Below are positions 34,331 to 46,466 of a stretch of 64,000 nt of DNA, piece by piece. Each line of letters opens with the position of its first letter. The stretch's first letter is position 1. A program made the translations under genes and the position numbers. This stretch comes from Sialis fuliginosa. Taxonomy: Eukaryota > Arthropoda > Insecta > Megaloptera > Sialidae. The notes under the pieces are model-generated. The model saw only the letters and a list, made by a program, of their open reading frames with translations. It was not told where the DNA came from and searched no databases. The stretch lies in the NCBI GenBank assembly GCA_961205875.1, contig OY540813.1, forward strand, positions 25,825,001-25,889,000. The letters are read 5' to 3'.

Positions 34331-36469
34331 TTATGTATATCTTATGCTATTATATAATATATTATTTTATTTTTTACTTAAGTCATATAAGTGAAAATTT
34401 TCTTCAACAAGAAACTGGAAAGAAGGAGCCATTTTTCATTAACGTTCTAGGCATCACAGGGAGTATATAACTAAAATCTTAACATCAACCTTTTTATGTA
34501 TTTTTAAAAATATACGCTGTTCTATTAATCATACTGCAAAAATGAACAACCTTTTTTCTTTATTATAAATGCCCCTATAAAACTAAATAAATTAAAACTC
34601 TATAAGTTTAATATATAATTTTAAATTAACATAAATAAAAAATCTTGACCAATAGTAAATTGATTTTAATAAGATTTTGGGAAAATATCCTCATTTTGAT
34701 TATAAAAATGTGTACCAAAATTAAAAACTTTAAGCAGCTAACCAATGCATTAAAAAAATATTGACTCATTAATAACCTTTGGGCAACATGTGGTAAAGGA
34801 ACGTTTTTTTTTAACTTGTAGATTATTTTATGTAGATACTAGTATTTTAAAGTTAAAAAATAAACCAACTTTTGGACCTACAATTGTTATACTTTTCTTA
34901 TTAACTATAAAGTATATTTCATATAGAAGGGCTACATTATATGAAATTAAAAACATTTTAGTTGTGTCACTTTTCTTGTGTGGGTGCAATGTGGGCGAAC
35001 TATACAACAAAGTTCTGAAAACTTTTAAAAACTTTTTTCTTATAAATAATCAAAATCAGTACTTTATGTTTAGATACCAAAATTAATAATAATGTCTATT
35101 AATAATTCCTCCATATCTTTAAATAAAATAAAATATAATGAGATCAATTGAGTTCGTGTATTTTATAAGTTACTATCCAAAATTTTGGGAAGAAATATTA
35201 AAAATAATAACCAAAACCTGGTAACTATTTCATAAAAGTCACTAATTTCAAAAAATAACTAATTATTTGAAGATTTCTTTACTCTAACTAGATTTCCATA
35301 AAACTTAAAAAATCTAATAAGAAAACACGATCAAAATATTAAAAACAAAGTATTTGGGCCTATAGCAACCATATAGCAACAAATCGGTTCGTTTTTTTCG
35401 GTTCGGGTTCAGGTTCAAGTCCTTGTTAAAAACGTTCATCCAAATAACTAGCTTAATTTCAAATACAATAAAATCCCGAATGTTCCTTCCAAACAACCTG
35501 TATAGTAAGACGCATACAGGAATAATTCGAGTTCCTCCATCCCTGTTAATTTCCAAGTACATAAGTCTCTTTACCTGGCGTCGCTAAGGCTGTAGAGACC
35601 ACGGTTACTTGAATCCAATTAAAGAATTAAGAGCGTGCAAGAGTTCACTCCGAGAATTTTATTAAATGAAAATTTACTCGCGAATATCACAAACTAACTA
35701 GGCAATTGAGACAGGCTAAACGCGTTATTTACGAGCACAAAATACTTTCACGAATTCTTTGGGCTTCTTGTAAACTTTTATTGCTCTGCATGTCAATGTG
35801 TATGTTTAAACTTGTTTGCAATTAAATATTTTTCGTAACGAAATTCACGTATATTTATTATGGAGCGTTTATAAGTATGCTTTTCATGTAAGAAAATCAG
35901 GTCTGGCATTAAAATTATTTACATGATATTCTTATTACTGTAACAAGGAATCAAATAAATCCTTCTATAGTTACAAAAAACGGATATACAAATTTTTAAA
36001 ATAAAAATAAAATTTTGGAATTTGAATTCGAAAAAAATGAATTTTATAACAGCTTACCTCGTATCAGGGTTGATTGTCAAAAAGTTAGTCTAGCGAGTAA
36101 AAATATAAAAAAAAATTTGGCGAACAAATACGAATGTTAGACGTACGTATTGTACAGTAACGAATACTCTTTCGTTCAAAATAAATGTTACAATATAACA
36201 GAAAATAGCTTATAGCTGTAAAAAACTTATTTAAATTATAATAGGTACAACCAGAATATTTTCTGCAAAAAATTCTTTTCGGTTTGGTTGAAGAGAAAAT
36301 GGTTATAAAAATAAATCAGATCTGATTGGGAGATGTATCTAATTAATCAACTAAACACCAAATTACTGTAAAATACATTTAACAAAATCAAAAATGTATT
36401 ATTCTTTACGCGTATCAAAAACGTTAATATCTGATACATTAATGCAAAACATTGTCAATTTATACTTGA
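34331..36469. other. AT-rich non-coding stretch
   Basis: AT-rich with a mild GC patch at about 35370-35620. Frames at 34790-35086 and 35314-35562 lack any recognisable feature. Confidence 0.4.
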
Positions 36470-36700
36470 GATAATAGCAATCATGACAGACCGAATATCT
36501 GCAGACTAAACGTGTGTCTATATCAAAGGACACACATTCTGATACCTTATTGCCACATTCCTTCTCTATTGTTGTGATGGTATTAAACCCAAGTTCTGAT
36601 CAAAAGTTGGTAACTATGAATCGCCGCCGCTATATTGGCTAAGGTAATAGAACCGCGATGAACATTGCACTGTGGTTTCAACAAAAGACAAATATGATTA
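36470..36700. other. GC/complexity island, possible conserved non-coding element
   Basis: Contains TATATCAAAGGACA and CTGATCAAAAG (TCF-like) and CAACAAAAGACAAAT (Sox-like) words, plus AATCGCCGCCGC. Repeat-free and without an ORF. Confidence 0.3.
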
Positions 36701-37619
36701 ATATTACTGACATTTGTACCTTTAACAAATGTTGTCTACGATTTTATCTAGGGGAAAATGGGATTTTATGTATGATCATTTATTGGAATGTTTTTGGGAT
36801 TGAACCTCAGAATTAAATTACTTTAAACGAATCAGTGCAAAACCTTTTGAATTATGTTTTTTAGACAAATTACTAAAATGTTTACAAATTTTTTTTGGGT
36901 GCTTTTTTAGTAATTGCAATTTTTTCATTTTAAGTAAATAATTTTCTTTTAAATTTTTTATTTTTCATTTTATAAAAAGTTTTGTTCCGAAATTTCTTAC
37001 CCGCGCGCACCGTGTATAAAATAATAAACGCTAGCCGTTTTGCAAATAATTATTCAATCTTAATAAAAAATAATCTGCCCTGGTCAGCACAAGACTTTTT
37101 TATACATCATGATACAGAAAAAATTACATAAGTTAACACTTTCTACTAAGAAATTAAATATAATAAACTACATTGCATTAATTGTTGTTTTTGGTTAATG
37201 TTCGAGATATATTTTAATTCTATTCTGTGATTAAATTTCAAACGTTTTTATTATAAATCGTTATAATAGTTTTCCTGTTTAAAAAAATATTGTTTTATCA
37301 ATGGTTTCTTATTTGTTTGATAAGTCAACAGTTCAATACGTTTTATATATTTAGTTGACAGTTGTAAGAAAAAATGCTTTTAATTTCATTGGTAATTAGA
37401 TTATTTAAACATATTATTAAAATTAATTTTAAATATAAACTAAAATTAATTATTATTTTTTGGTCAATTCAAAAAAGATACAAACAATAATAGGGAATAC
37501 ATTATAGATAGTAATATTCTCTATAACTTGTATATAACACATTTTTTTCTAATACGTACCGTTTAAAAAATAATTCGAACAATTTAAAAAAAATCAGTAA
37601 ACATCCGTTTCCGGTTTAA

Positions 37620-37830
37620 TAATGGTTTTCAAAAATAGGAAGTACACATCTAGAGTATACAAGAACCTTAAGTTTAAAATTTCATGTTTTAAGTGTCACC
37701 GTTTTGGCTGTAGAGCGTTCACAGACACACACACAGGCGTCATTGAGATAATGGTCGTACGTGATTCAGGAACACTCAAAACATGTGATTACGTTAAAAT
37801 CTCGAGTTCGAATTTTCATGATCACTATAC
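37620..37830 (+). repeat. Dispersed repeat family C, longest copy
   Basis: The block from GGTTTTCAAAAATAGGAAG through GGCTGTAGAGCGTTCACAGA to GAGATAATGGTCGTACG aligns with 40690-40890 and, inverted, with copies near 3250, 6640 and 23940. The 132-codon frame at 37622-38020 starts in the repeat and is not supported as a gene. Confidence 0.6.
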
Positions 37831-38123
37831 TTTATTTATGTATAAAAAAGTAAAAATGTGCTTATTTAAGACGTATTTACCTACCAATCTTGAAAGTTCA
37901 AGCCCTCTAAGTTCAATATTTTCTATTCTAGAGCAGTTTATTTCCCAAATTTTCCGCGCGTCAGTGGCAAGTACGTCGAAAAAATTGTTTACTGTGTTAA
38001 AAATATTAACTAAATACTGAAATTTTGTATAATTGTTCGAATTACTTTAATTTAACAGTACACGAATGTAGAGCACGTTACTTGCATTATTTTTAGATTT
38101 ACAACCAATTTTAAAAACTACCC

Positions 38124-38315
38124 TTCAATAAAAATCAAATTTTTGACATTTAATCCCTAATTGTGGGGGTAAACAAGGGGTGGGGTTTTGATATGTTTAT
38201 CTGCATAGCTGCTTAAGTTATAAAGATACATTTGGACAAAATAGTCTTCAATAAAAATAAAAATTTCGACAATCAACCCCTAACGGCGGGGGTAGACAGG
38301 GGGTGGGTTTTCACA
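38124..38315. repeat. Two degenerate tandem units (~124 bp period)
   Basis: The segment CTTCAATAAAAATCAAATTT through GTGGGGGTAAACAAGGGGTG at about 38124-38192 is repeated with changes at 38248-38315 (GCGGGGGTAGACAGGGGGTG). This is a diverged tandem duplication, probably part of an older element. Confidence 0.6.
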
Positions 38316-39189
38316 ATTTTTAACTAAGAGCCGTCGTTGAAAATTACAAGACCAAAATTCCAATCATTGAAAATGATGCAATTTGCCTCGGTCATCTATA
38401 AATTTTTTTCATAAACTCCTAACAACAAAATACGAGTAAAACAAGACTATTTGTTTCGTTTATTTTTTATTATTATTTTTTTGCGAACAGATTATATCCC
38501 TTAAAAACCGTAATTGGACCAGTTTGATGAAATTTCAGAGTAAATAAATAATTATTTAAACATATTTAAATAATGAAGAACTAAATAAAAACTATTGTAT
38601 CAAGCCATAAAAACTATTGAAAATCTATAAAAATATTTATTTTAATGTGAAAATATCTAAATGTACTACGGAAAATGTTTTATTTTTCAAATTTTCAAGC
38701 TAGTAGTGACATCTACCAAACGTGGCTTGTACAATATATGTGATCGATAAGGAAGAGAACGCGCTTTCGGAGCTTTACATGTCACTATGCTGCCATCTAC
38801 AGTACAGTAAATAGAACTACACAAATTATTTTTACTGGAGACCTGTTGAGGGAAATATTTCAGAAATCTTTATTGATGAAATAAAGATAAAATTAATAAC
38901 GTAGATTCTGATTATGTTAGCAAAAGTTTTTTTTTAAGAGAAAACCTGAAATATTATAAAAAAAATGTTTTTAAAGCATTTTAGCGAAATCACTTTTTTA
39001 ATTCGTAGTATCTTAAGAGTTTATAGTAATTAAGTATGTTAATATAATATTTTCTTCATAAATTAAATGTAACATTTAGGTTAACATTTACATAAATTTC
39101 AATAAACTAAGTACATTAATTTGCACAAAACTAAAAACTCAAATCAAAACAAAAATACATATAAATTTAAATACGCCATAAAATATTCC
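38316..39189. other. AT-rich non-coding stretch
   Basis: AT-rich. ATCTAC-containing words (38708, 38794) on either side of a small GC patch form a weak inverted pattern. No gene. Confidence 0.4.
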
Positions 39190-39450
39190 ACACAGTAAGG
39201 ATTTCCAAGATTTCCTGTAATTGAATAAGGAGAGCTCTCACAAAACATTCAGTCTGGAACAACATATAAATCAATAATAATAGAGTCGTTCTCTTTCCCT
39301 CTAGCAGTTAGATACATCACAGTTTCTCTTAAACGAGACAAACTGATTTTTCATATTACTCGGTACACATCTATTATTATCAGATGCTGCGGACCGTGTC
39401 ATATAAAAGTGTGAGGAGCACAATCATGTTTCCAATTGTATTATTACTTA
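39190..39450. other. GC/complexity island, possible conserved non-coding element
   Basis: Repeat-free block with ACATATAAATCAATAATAATAG (Hox/Pbx-like words), GAGTCGTTCTC and GTTTCTCTTAAACGAGAC. No ORF. Candidate regulatory DNA. Confidence 0.25.
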
Positions 39451-39689
39451 CTCGATCGATGAAGTTTTATATAAAGACATGTGTGTACACGGAAAAAAAT
39501 GTATGACAATTTTTAACACAAATATTTCAATACTTTGTACTATAATATTCAATTCCTCATTTTATCGAGTTGTTCAGTTATCTATATTTACATATACCTA
39601 AGAATAATATAATTTTTGTAAAATATTTTTTTTGTTAGTGTTATTAAAAAAAATCAAGAATATTTATTTATAAACAGATTTATTAAATA

Positions 39690-40490
39690 CTAGAAATTCC
39701 CTGCGACTTCATCCGCGTTAATTTCGAAGTCAAAACGAAATTTGTATAGAAAATATCTACAGATTTAATACGTGCCTGACTTAATTAATTATTAAATCAC
39801 AATTACCTATATTTTTCTAACAAAATATCATTTTTTGTAAATATATTTAATACTGGGCTGCTCCAATTCAATTATCATAAATCCCAGTGATCTTCAAGCT
39901 TTGTTGACTCACGGAACCCTTAAAACTATAAGGTTTTTTGGGGAACCCCATCCCACCTTAAGAAAAATTATTAAAGCAGAAAAACTCACACATAGCTATT
40001 TTACGTACACTAGTAACTTCTTGAAATGCATTAATTTTCAAATATAACTAAATGTATCTTTATATTTTTTAGTTAATAAACACTAGTGAACTAATGTGAG
40101 TGCTTAATAGTTTTTATTTTGAGTCGCGGAACCTCCAGAGAGGTCGGTTTAGGTCATCTCTCCGCGGCCGACTCGCCGCAGGGCCATGTCCTTTAATGAC
40201 CAGTAGTTATTTAATATAGTTTATATGACAATATATGTATTAGATCAAATGCACAACCACCGCGATAACTTCAACTCGCGGCGAGTCGGCCGCGGTGAGT
40301 TGTCCCATTCCGCAGAGAGGTATCACTAAACCCCAGGTTTCCGCGGAACACAGATTGAAGATAACTGGTAACTAAATCGGTTCAGTAGCTTTCGTACCAA
40401 GATGAAACAAACAGACAGAAAGATAAAATTCTTTAAAGTTTTCAAAATGGATTATACTTTTAAAACGACATACATATGTACATATATACT
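39690..40490 (+). repeat. RTE-like fragment split by a hAT element
   Basis: Left part: ACTAGAAATTCCCTGCGACT and TCATCCGCGTTAATTTC, the head of the same RTE-like family as 11742. Right part after 40367: AAATCGGTTCAGTAGC, then AAACAAACAGACAGAAAG and a tail near 40490. The hAT element 39885-40367 sits between. Confidence 0.6.
39885..40367. mobile_element. hAT-like MITE inserted in the RTE-like fragment
   Basis: The ends CAGTGATCTTCAAGCTTTGT and (inverted) CAGTTATCTTCAATCTGTGT are clear mates. An internal perfect 18-bp inverted pair, CCGCGGCCGACTCGCCGC at 40162-40179 and its complement at 40278-40295, makes a GC-rich hairpin unlike anything nearby. I could not find an intact 8-bp duplication. 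Confidence 0.65.
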
Positions 40491-40689
40491 AATCGCATGG
40501 GTACTACGGGACTTTCTTATAAGCTGTGCTATTTGTAACAGTATAGGTACTTCAAATAAACTGATAACGGAAAAAATTAATTGGACATAAATTATATATT
40601 ATGTTACAATTCTCTACAAGAATTTGAAAAATTAAAAAAATTACAGGAGTAAACATTTGTTTCCGATTGTAAGATGTTAACAATAATAA

Positions 40690-40890
40690 AAGGTTTTCTT
40701 CCCAGACGAAAATTAATCCTAATTATAAAATTTTACCCTTCTACGATTTGTCGCTTTTGAGTTATAGCGTTTACAGATATACATTCAGACATACAGACGT
40801 TATGGCGAAAATAGTCAGAATGGATCCAGGGAAGGTCATTATATTTTTATCAAAATTATATGACCGTACGAGAAATCAAAAATAAAAATA
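40690..40890 (+). repeat. Dispersed repeat family C, copy
   Basis: Contains GAGTTATAGCGTTTACAGAT, ACATACAGACGTTATGGCGA and GGTCATTAT in the same order as 37620-37830. Degraded. Confidence 0.5.
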
Positions 40891-41908
40891 AAAATAAATA
40901 TTAGTATTGATAACCTACAAAAAAGAAAACAATTTTGTTGGCTTTAAAGACCCAATTTATCAATCAAAGAAAGTAGATATCTATTTTTAAATGATTATGT
41001 AGGAAATATTTTATTATTTGTATTTCCTCAAAGAACTTATAATATAAACGCCACTGGCTAGAAGTATATTTTTACGATGATGCTTTTTTATTTTATTTGT
41101 TGAACGTTTAATAAAATTTATATGGTAAATTTAGTTTTCAAATAAATGTTTTGTATTTTTAATTTATTTTTAATATCTATGTGTTACAAAAGTTTTTTAT
41201 GAAACGAAAGATAACTATATTTTTGTACCTATATTATATATAATATACATCAACTAAATAAGATTAAAATTATAGATGATATAAAAAAATCGAAGAACCA
41301 TGTATTAGAAGAATTATATTTAATTTAATTTAATTTTTATTTATGATTAATAATAGATGCGTTTTCAATTTTTCTCTCCATTCATAATTAATTTTATTAC
41401 TTTCATCATCGAAATATTATTCAATTTATTGTTCAAAAAGTTCTCGGAAAAATTTAAATAATCGAAAAAAAATATATTGTGTTTCTTTTAACAAATATGT
41501 GGTCAATATGTGTCCCATATTGCTAATCCTTCCCATTTTTATTAATATCAGCTAAAAGATCAATTTTTAGAAACATACAAAGAAAAACAGTGCTGATAAT
41601 TAGCAAAATAATACAAAAAACACATTTTTATAGCTATTCGTGACAATTAAAAAAAAAACATTCGGTTCGGCAGTTTTTTTTTATAAAATAATAAAACGTT
41701 ATGAAAAATTCTAAAAATAATTTAGGAATTTGTATTATTTTAATAACTAGGGCGAATCTAGCATTTATTATTTTTACATTTTTAAAGTTGATTCTATAGT
41801 AATAGGGGATAAATAAAATGTTACGGTGCCCCCTAAAGCGGAAAAAATTCAACCAAAAGGCAGAAACCATTGCTTTTGTGGGGGGTCCTTTAAAAAAATT
41901 AAGCTTAC
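40891..41908. other. AT-rich, probable intron following the 42-kb exon
   Basis: Downstream (minus sense) of the donor at 41908. AT-rich with no second exon recognised; the frame at 41634-41870 is noise apart from its overlap with the exon flank. Confidence 0.4.
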
Positions 41909-42094
41909 CTTTTTAACGGGCATGGCAACAGTCACCGTGGTAGTCGTTATCGTAGTCGAGGCTGCTGAACATGCTGGCGCCGACGTCGAGGGTAATGGAG
42001 GAGATCTTCTGATTCCCCGACTAGTCGACGGCGTCGGCGACAGCTCCAACAGGTGTTGGATGGAATGGCTCTGGCGTTTCTTCCTCGACGCCAT
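41909..42094 (-). CDS. Putative first coding exon of a developmental transcription factor (eh1-like motif)
   Basis: 62 codons from the ATG at 42092-42094, in good context (AGAATGG), to a strong donor AAG|GTAAGC (intron GT at 41907-41908), phase 0. GC content and CpG density jump exactly over the exon. The peptide starts MASRKKRQSH and carries HSIQHLLELS at about residues 10-19. This resembles an eh1/Groucho-binding octapeptide (F-x-I-x-x-[IL]-[IL]) with His for Phe, as seen near the N-terminus of several paired-like homeodomain proteins. It is followed by a Ser/Pro/Thr/Ala-rich linker. An in-frame upstream ATG at 42112 would add six residues. The remaining exons, including any DNA-binding domain, must lie at lower coordinates; I found none here. 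A homeobox gene is my best guess, not a firm call. Confidence 0.6.
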
Positions 42095-42112
42095 TCTATA
42101 AACATCTTTCAT

Positions 42113-43351
42113 AATGAATAACCGTTCTTAAAGATTTAGTGGCTGTTTTATGATAATGTATGAATACAATATTGTATAAATTGTAACAAAAATTTTAAGG
42201 TAAAAGTTAAATAAATCATTTTCACTTTTGTCATGTTTATTATATAATAAATCGAGTGTATGATCAGGTGAATGTAAAATAATTATAAGTTATCAATCAT
42301 TTTTATTTATTTTATAAAAATTGAAATTGACATATTAAAATACATACATACAATTTTATTAACACAGAGAAGTATTTCGAGATATACATTGGGAACAAAA
42401 TGACATATCTTATTTTTGGTTTGGTGGGCGATTTCAAAAAAATTTAAAATTCGTCTCATAAAAATAAATAATTCAAATCAATTCATAAAATTTTCTTCTG
42501 AAATTGAAAGATTCATATTTATTTTGTTAATATAAAAAAAGTCTAATGAAAAAATATTTCAGACAAAAAATAGCTTACGACAGTATTTCAATTGACTTTA
42601 AAATCATTCATCAAATCAAAATGAATTATGTTGTTTCCTTTGTTTCCTTCTCGAACCATATAACTTTTATCAATAACATTTTTTTTTCTAAAATAAAAAT
42701 CTCTCAAAGTATTCCTTGTGTCATTTTATTTATATATTAAAATTCCTACGTGTTATGGTTACTATAAATTCATACAACATGGATCATAAATACTTTACTA
42801 CCTATGTACATAATAATATAAAATAACGATATAAAATATATATAAAACTCTTAACAATTGGTGAATCCACTTCAACAACTTACCCGTCACATAAATAACA
42901 ATAAAAGTGCATATTCCATCACAGTGGAAGAACTATAAATTGCCAAGTGTCTGAAAATCTAATAACTCCATTGCAATATCAGGTAAGTTGGTTAGAAATT
43001 TAAGTACATCGTGGAGGAGTAAACAGCGGATCCCGTTTACATTACAAAGCACACAAAAAGTTAGCGTACCACCACCAGCGAGTCGGTAAAAGTTTAGAGT
43101 TAAGAACCAACCAACTCGTAGATTATTTTATGAAACAAACAAGTGTACCATAACGAGGGATGCACATTATTACACATTGAATCTGAATATTATTATATTA
43201 TTATATATCAGTTTAAAAAACATTCGCTAGTGTTAGACAGCTATTAACCAACTTATTACTGAAACTATTTTTTATCTACAATTACTGTAATTTTTTGATA
43301 TGTGTATCTTTATGCAGAAATAATAAAAACATATACGTTATCTGGAAAATA
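42113..43351. other. AT-rich sequence upstream of the putative exon
   Basis: Would hold the 5' UTR or first intron and possibly the promoter of the minus-strand gene. I see no convincing TATA/initiator pair. A mild GC patch lies at 42930-43110. Confidence 0.35.
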
Positions 43352-43830
43352 AGGGTGTTATAACGCCCAATAGTAATGAGCCATTATGGGCATAGAGGAC
43401 GGTTTAAATCACTTATATCACTTCAAGTTGACTAAAACACATAGGAAAATGTTGTATTTATTGAAAAATTTGTTTTTCAGTTGGTATTTGAAAGAAAAAA
43501 ATTAGTTGGACAAAAATTAATTAATAAAAGAAAGTTATGTTGGAGTATAATATATTAAAAAAACATGTTTTTATACATACGCAAAAAGGGGGAGGGGGGC
43601 AATTGTATATCATCATAATATGTGACGAGGAGGAAGAGGGGGTCCGAACAAACGTGACATTTGAAATACCTATATCAATTTTATTCCTTTTTTTAAAACT
43701 ATAGATTTTATTGCGAGGGAGGTAGGTTTTGTGACAAAGATAGAGGGAGGGGTCAAAAATGATTGAAATTTGCGTGACGAATTTTATGATTACCCCTAGG
43801 TACATATTACTACCGGGCGTTATAACGCCC
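43352..43830. mobile_element. MITE whose inverted ends are themselves palindromes
   Basis: The right end holds the perfect 16-bp palindrome GGGCGTTATAACGCCC (43815-43830). The left end has the same word with one change (GGGTGTTATAACGCCC, 43352-43367), followed by an AATAGTAATG tail mirrored on the right by CATATTACTAC. The interior is purine-rich and includes GGGGTCAAAAATGATTGAAA then GCGTGACG, text related to 49790-49990. The 103-codon frame inside is incidental. Confidence 0.65.
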
Positions 43831-44130
43831 ACGAAATATAACGATAATTTTTCATGCGATAAATATCAAAATACTAAAACTTTATTTCTTAATTTTATTT
43901 AATCTATTATTATTATATTCTCAAGGAAAAATAACAAAATATATATATTAGTACATAAATAGTAACATCACACCAATAAACTTTGAACCCCAAATGCACC
44001 TCAAAGGTATTTTTTTTTGTAGTAACCATATTTGCTCACAAGATTTTTTTGGTAGTTACTGTGTCGTAACAATCAAAAATAATTCAAAATTTCAGATAAA
44101 AAAGAATTTTTTCCCGGTAGTAATAAGTGG

Positions 44131-44640
44131 GTTAATATCTTTGTAAGGGAATATTTTACTACAAATGTTGTCACATATAATTTAATGCTCAAAAAAAAGA
44201 TTATATAGAATGTCTATGTCCATCTTACATTCGTCTTTCTTGAGATATTTTGAGAAAAATAATAATATTTGAAATAACCCCCCACCTTCATCTGAATTTG
44301 TAAAGAAAAATTTACTATAAAAATCTGTAATGACCATTTTAAAGAAGATTTAATGCTCTACGAAAAAGACTGTACAATTTTCACCTAACAAACATAGTTT
44401 CATTAAAATTCATTCAGTGGTTCATGGATTATACATGTGATAGGATTTAAGAGATAGACAGACACACCTAGACAATGTTTATTTTGACCTGAAAAAGAAT
44501 GATCAAGTGACAATTTCAAAATTGAAGACCAAACATTTTTCTGTACTCAAAAATGATTACATAATTTCATCATATTCTTGGATATGGCAAAGAAGCAAAC
44601 TACGACATAAACAAAATTAATTAATGTAGTACTTCGTATA
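44131..44640 (+). repeat. Dispersed repeat family A, copy 2
   Basis: Shares ATCTTTGTAAGGGAATATTT, GAGATATTTTGAGAAAAAT and GTTTCATTAAAATTCATTCA with copies at 9420 and 45664. No coding frame. Confidence 0.65.
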
Positions 44641-45188
44641 AAGAATAGGCTAATACATTTACCTGGGACTTTTTATTGGTTTATTATTATTGAAAATTAT
44701 TTTCTCCCACGAAACCAATTTTTGAAAAAAATCGATAGCTCGAGCAATCGTATAACCAAACACAATTTTAAATTGATTATGGATAAGGATAAGCAAAACA
44801 AAACTTAATATATTCCCGATGCTCCTAAATTTTTGAGAGCCTGAAACATTATTACATACGCGATATTATTTCCACGTTTGTTTTTCTTTCGAATAAGACA
44901 ACGCACTGTCGGTCAAAGCATGAAGATTGATTGGGTAGGACCTTAGAAAAATATCCGTTCATGGATATTTATATTGTATCATTTTGCTTACTTACAAGGA
45001 ATAAAAGAATAAAATTTTGTTTGAGTAGTGAATTTTATTTATATGTGTATAATTATATTTATGAATTGTTCAATGAACATATTGCCAATTATAAATTATA
45101 ACAGACCAACAAAAAGTACTTTTATACTTAACCAGCTTGTTTTTCTCACGTCTTTTTCCGTACTGAAGATGACTTCGACGAATTTAAA

Positions 45189-45328
45189 AGCCTCCACGGA
45201 CCATGATAACATTTTTGATAAAAAAATTTTTTTGTATACTTTAAACTTTGAACTAGAGAACAAACCAAATTGAAGAGAAAAGTCTGATCTACAAAATAAA
45301 TCCATGTATCACGGCCCGTGGAGGCTTT
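45189..45328. repeat. Inverted repeat pair around an AT-rich centre
   Basis: AAAGCCTCCACGGACCATGATA at about 45188-45209 pairs with 45307-45328 with two mismatches. Upstream CTGAAGATGACTTCGACGAA resembles hairpin text of Penelope-like elements. May be a remnant of an inverted-tail retroelement. Confidence 0.5.
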
Positions 45329-45663
45329 AATAATTGAAGAGTACAAGATCATTTTATATAGGTCAGTGTAATTTTCAGTGTGTGCAAAAGGTGATATAAA
45401 AATTTAAATTACATTATATTAAATCACCACATTAACTATCTTCATTCTATCTGCATAAACTAACACAAATTCACCAAAGCTGTCTAGTTAATTATAATTA
45501 TCGAACAATTTTAATAAACACCAATAAAGTATTTATATAAACTGCTATTTTATTTAAAAATATTACATTCTTCATAATACGTAGGTACATGATTATTTAT
45601 TCGTATATTTTTAATTTTTTGACAATTTCAATCTTAATCTTTTTTCTGCTATGCAAACATTTA

Positions 45664-46215
45664 AATGACATTTAATACGTCAAAATAACATTTAATACGT
45701 CAAAGTAAATAGCAATATTGTAAAAACTGACGGTTTTTAAAGTAAATTGAGATAAATCTTTGTAACGGAATCTCTTACAACAAACGTTGTGGTGACATAT
45801 ATTATAGAAAATTGAAAGCTCTACAAAAAAGATTCTATAAAGTAAAAATAAAATTCTATAAAATTTCACGTAACATGTATCGTTCTTTAGATATCTTAAA
45901 AAAATTAATGTTGTGGGAAGTTACTCCTCCTCCTTACACATTATTTTAATGATTTTTAAAAAGAGCCGTCCTCAAGCCAGACCCAACCAACTAACCAAGT
46001 TTCATTAATATCGGTTCTGTGGTTCATGAATTATGCGTATGACAAGGATTCAGGGGGACAAACATACTCAGTACTCACACAAGCAGACATACACGTACCT
46101 GAAACGGAAAGATCAAGTAAAAATTTTCAAATCGGAAAACAATTTTTCTTTCTCATTTTAAAATGATCACAAAGCTTCTTGTATCTGCGATATGGCGAGA
46201 AAGCAAATGTAGAGC
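45664..46215 (+). repeat. Dispersed repeat family A, copy 3
   Basis: The most complete copy: ACATTTAATACGTCAAAATA at the start, TAAATCTTTGTAACGGAATC, CACGTAACATGTATCGTTCT, TTTCATTAATATCGGTTC and a tail with GACAAACATACTC and ACCTGAAACGGAAAGATCAA. It lies about 1.5 kb from copy 2 in the same orientation. Confidence 0.7.
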
Positions 46216-46283
46216 TCCTTTATCATACAATACTGTTACTATACTATTATATTTAATAGAATGTCCTGAATCCGTCAGTGACT

Positions 46284-46306
46284 CCTAACCTAACCTAACC
46301 TATCCT
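46284..46306. repeat. Short telomere-like (CCTAA)n tract
   Basis: CCTAACCTAACCTAACCTAT: three full units and a degenerate fourth of the insect TTAGG telomere motif. Too short to mean more than a chance or repaired-break tract. Confidence 0.5.
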
Positions 46307-46466
46307 GCAGTCTGTAGTCTGTCGATAATATAAATAGCAAATATACACACATATTCGATGTAAATTTTATTTTGTCTGCATCATATTTGCAAAAATACAA
46401 CGTATCATGTTATTATTGAATTAACTTTAAAATGGTTTACGTGCATTTTATATTCATACATGTATG

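Noticed and set aside
34790-35086. 98-codon plus-strand ORF
   Set aside because: AT-rich, hydrophobic, no domain and no flanking signals.
37622-38020. 132-codon plus-strand ORF
   Set aside because: Starts inside dispersed repeat family C and has no recognisable domain; other copies of the repeat are broken.
43521-43832. 103-codon minus-strand ORF
   Set aside because: Lies within the palindrome-ended MITE and crosses its terminus.
46284-46306. Internal telomere or chromosome-fusion scar
   Set aside because: Only about four CCTAA units; too short to support the idea.
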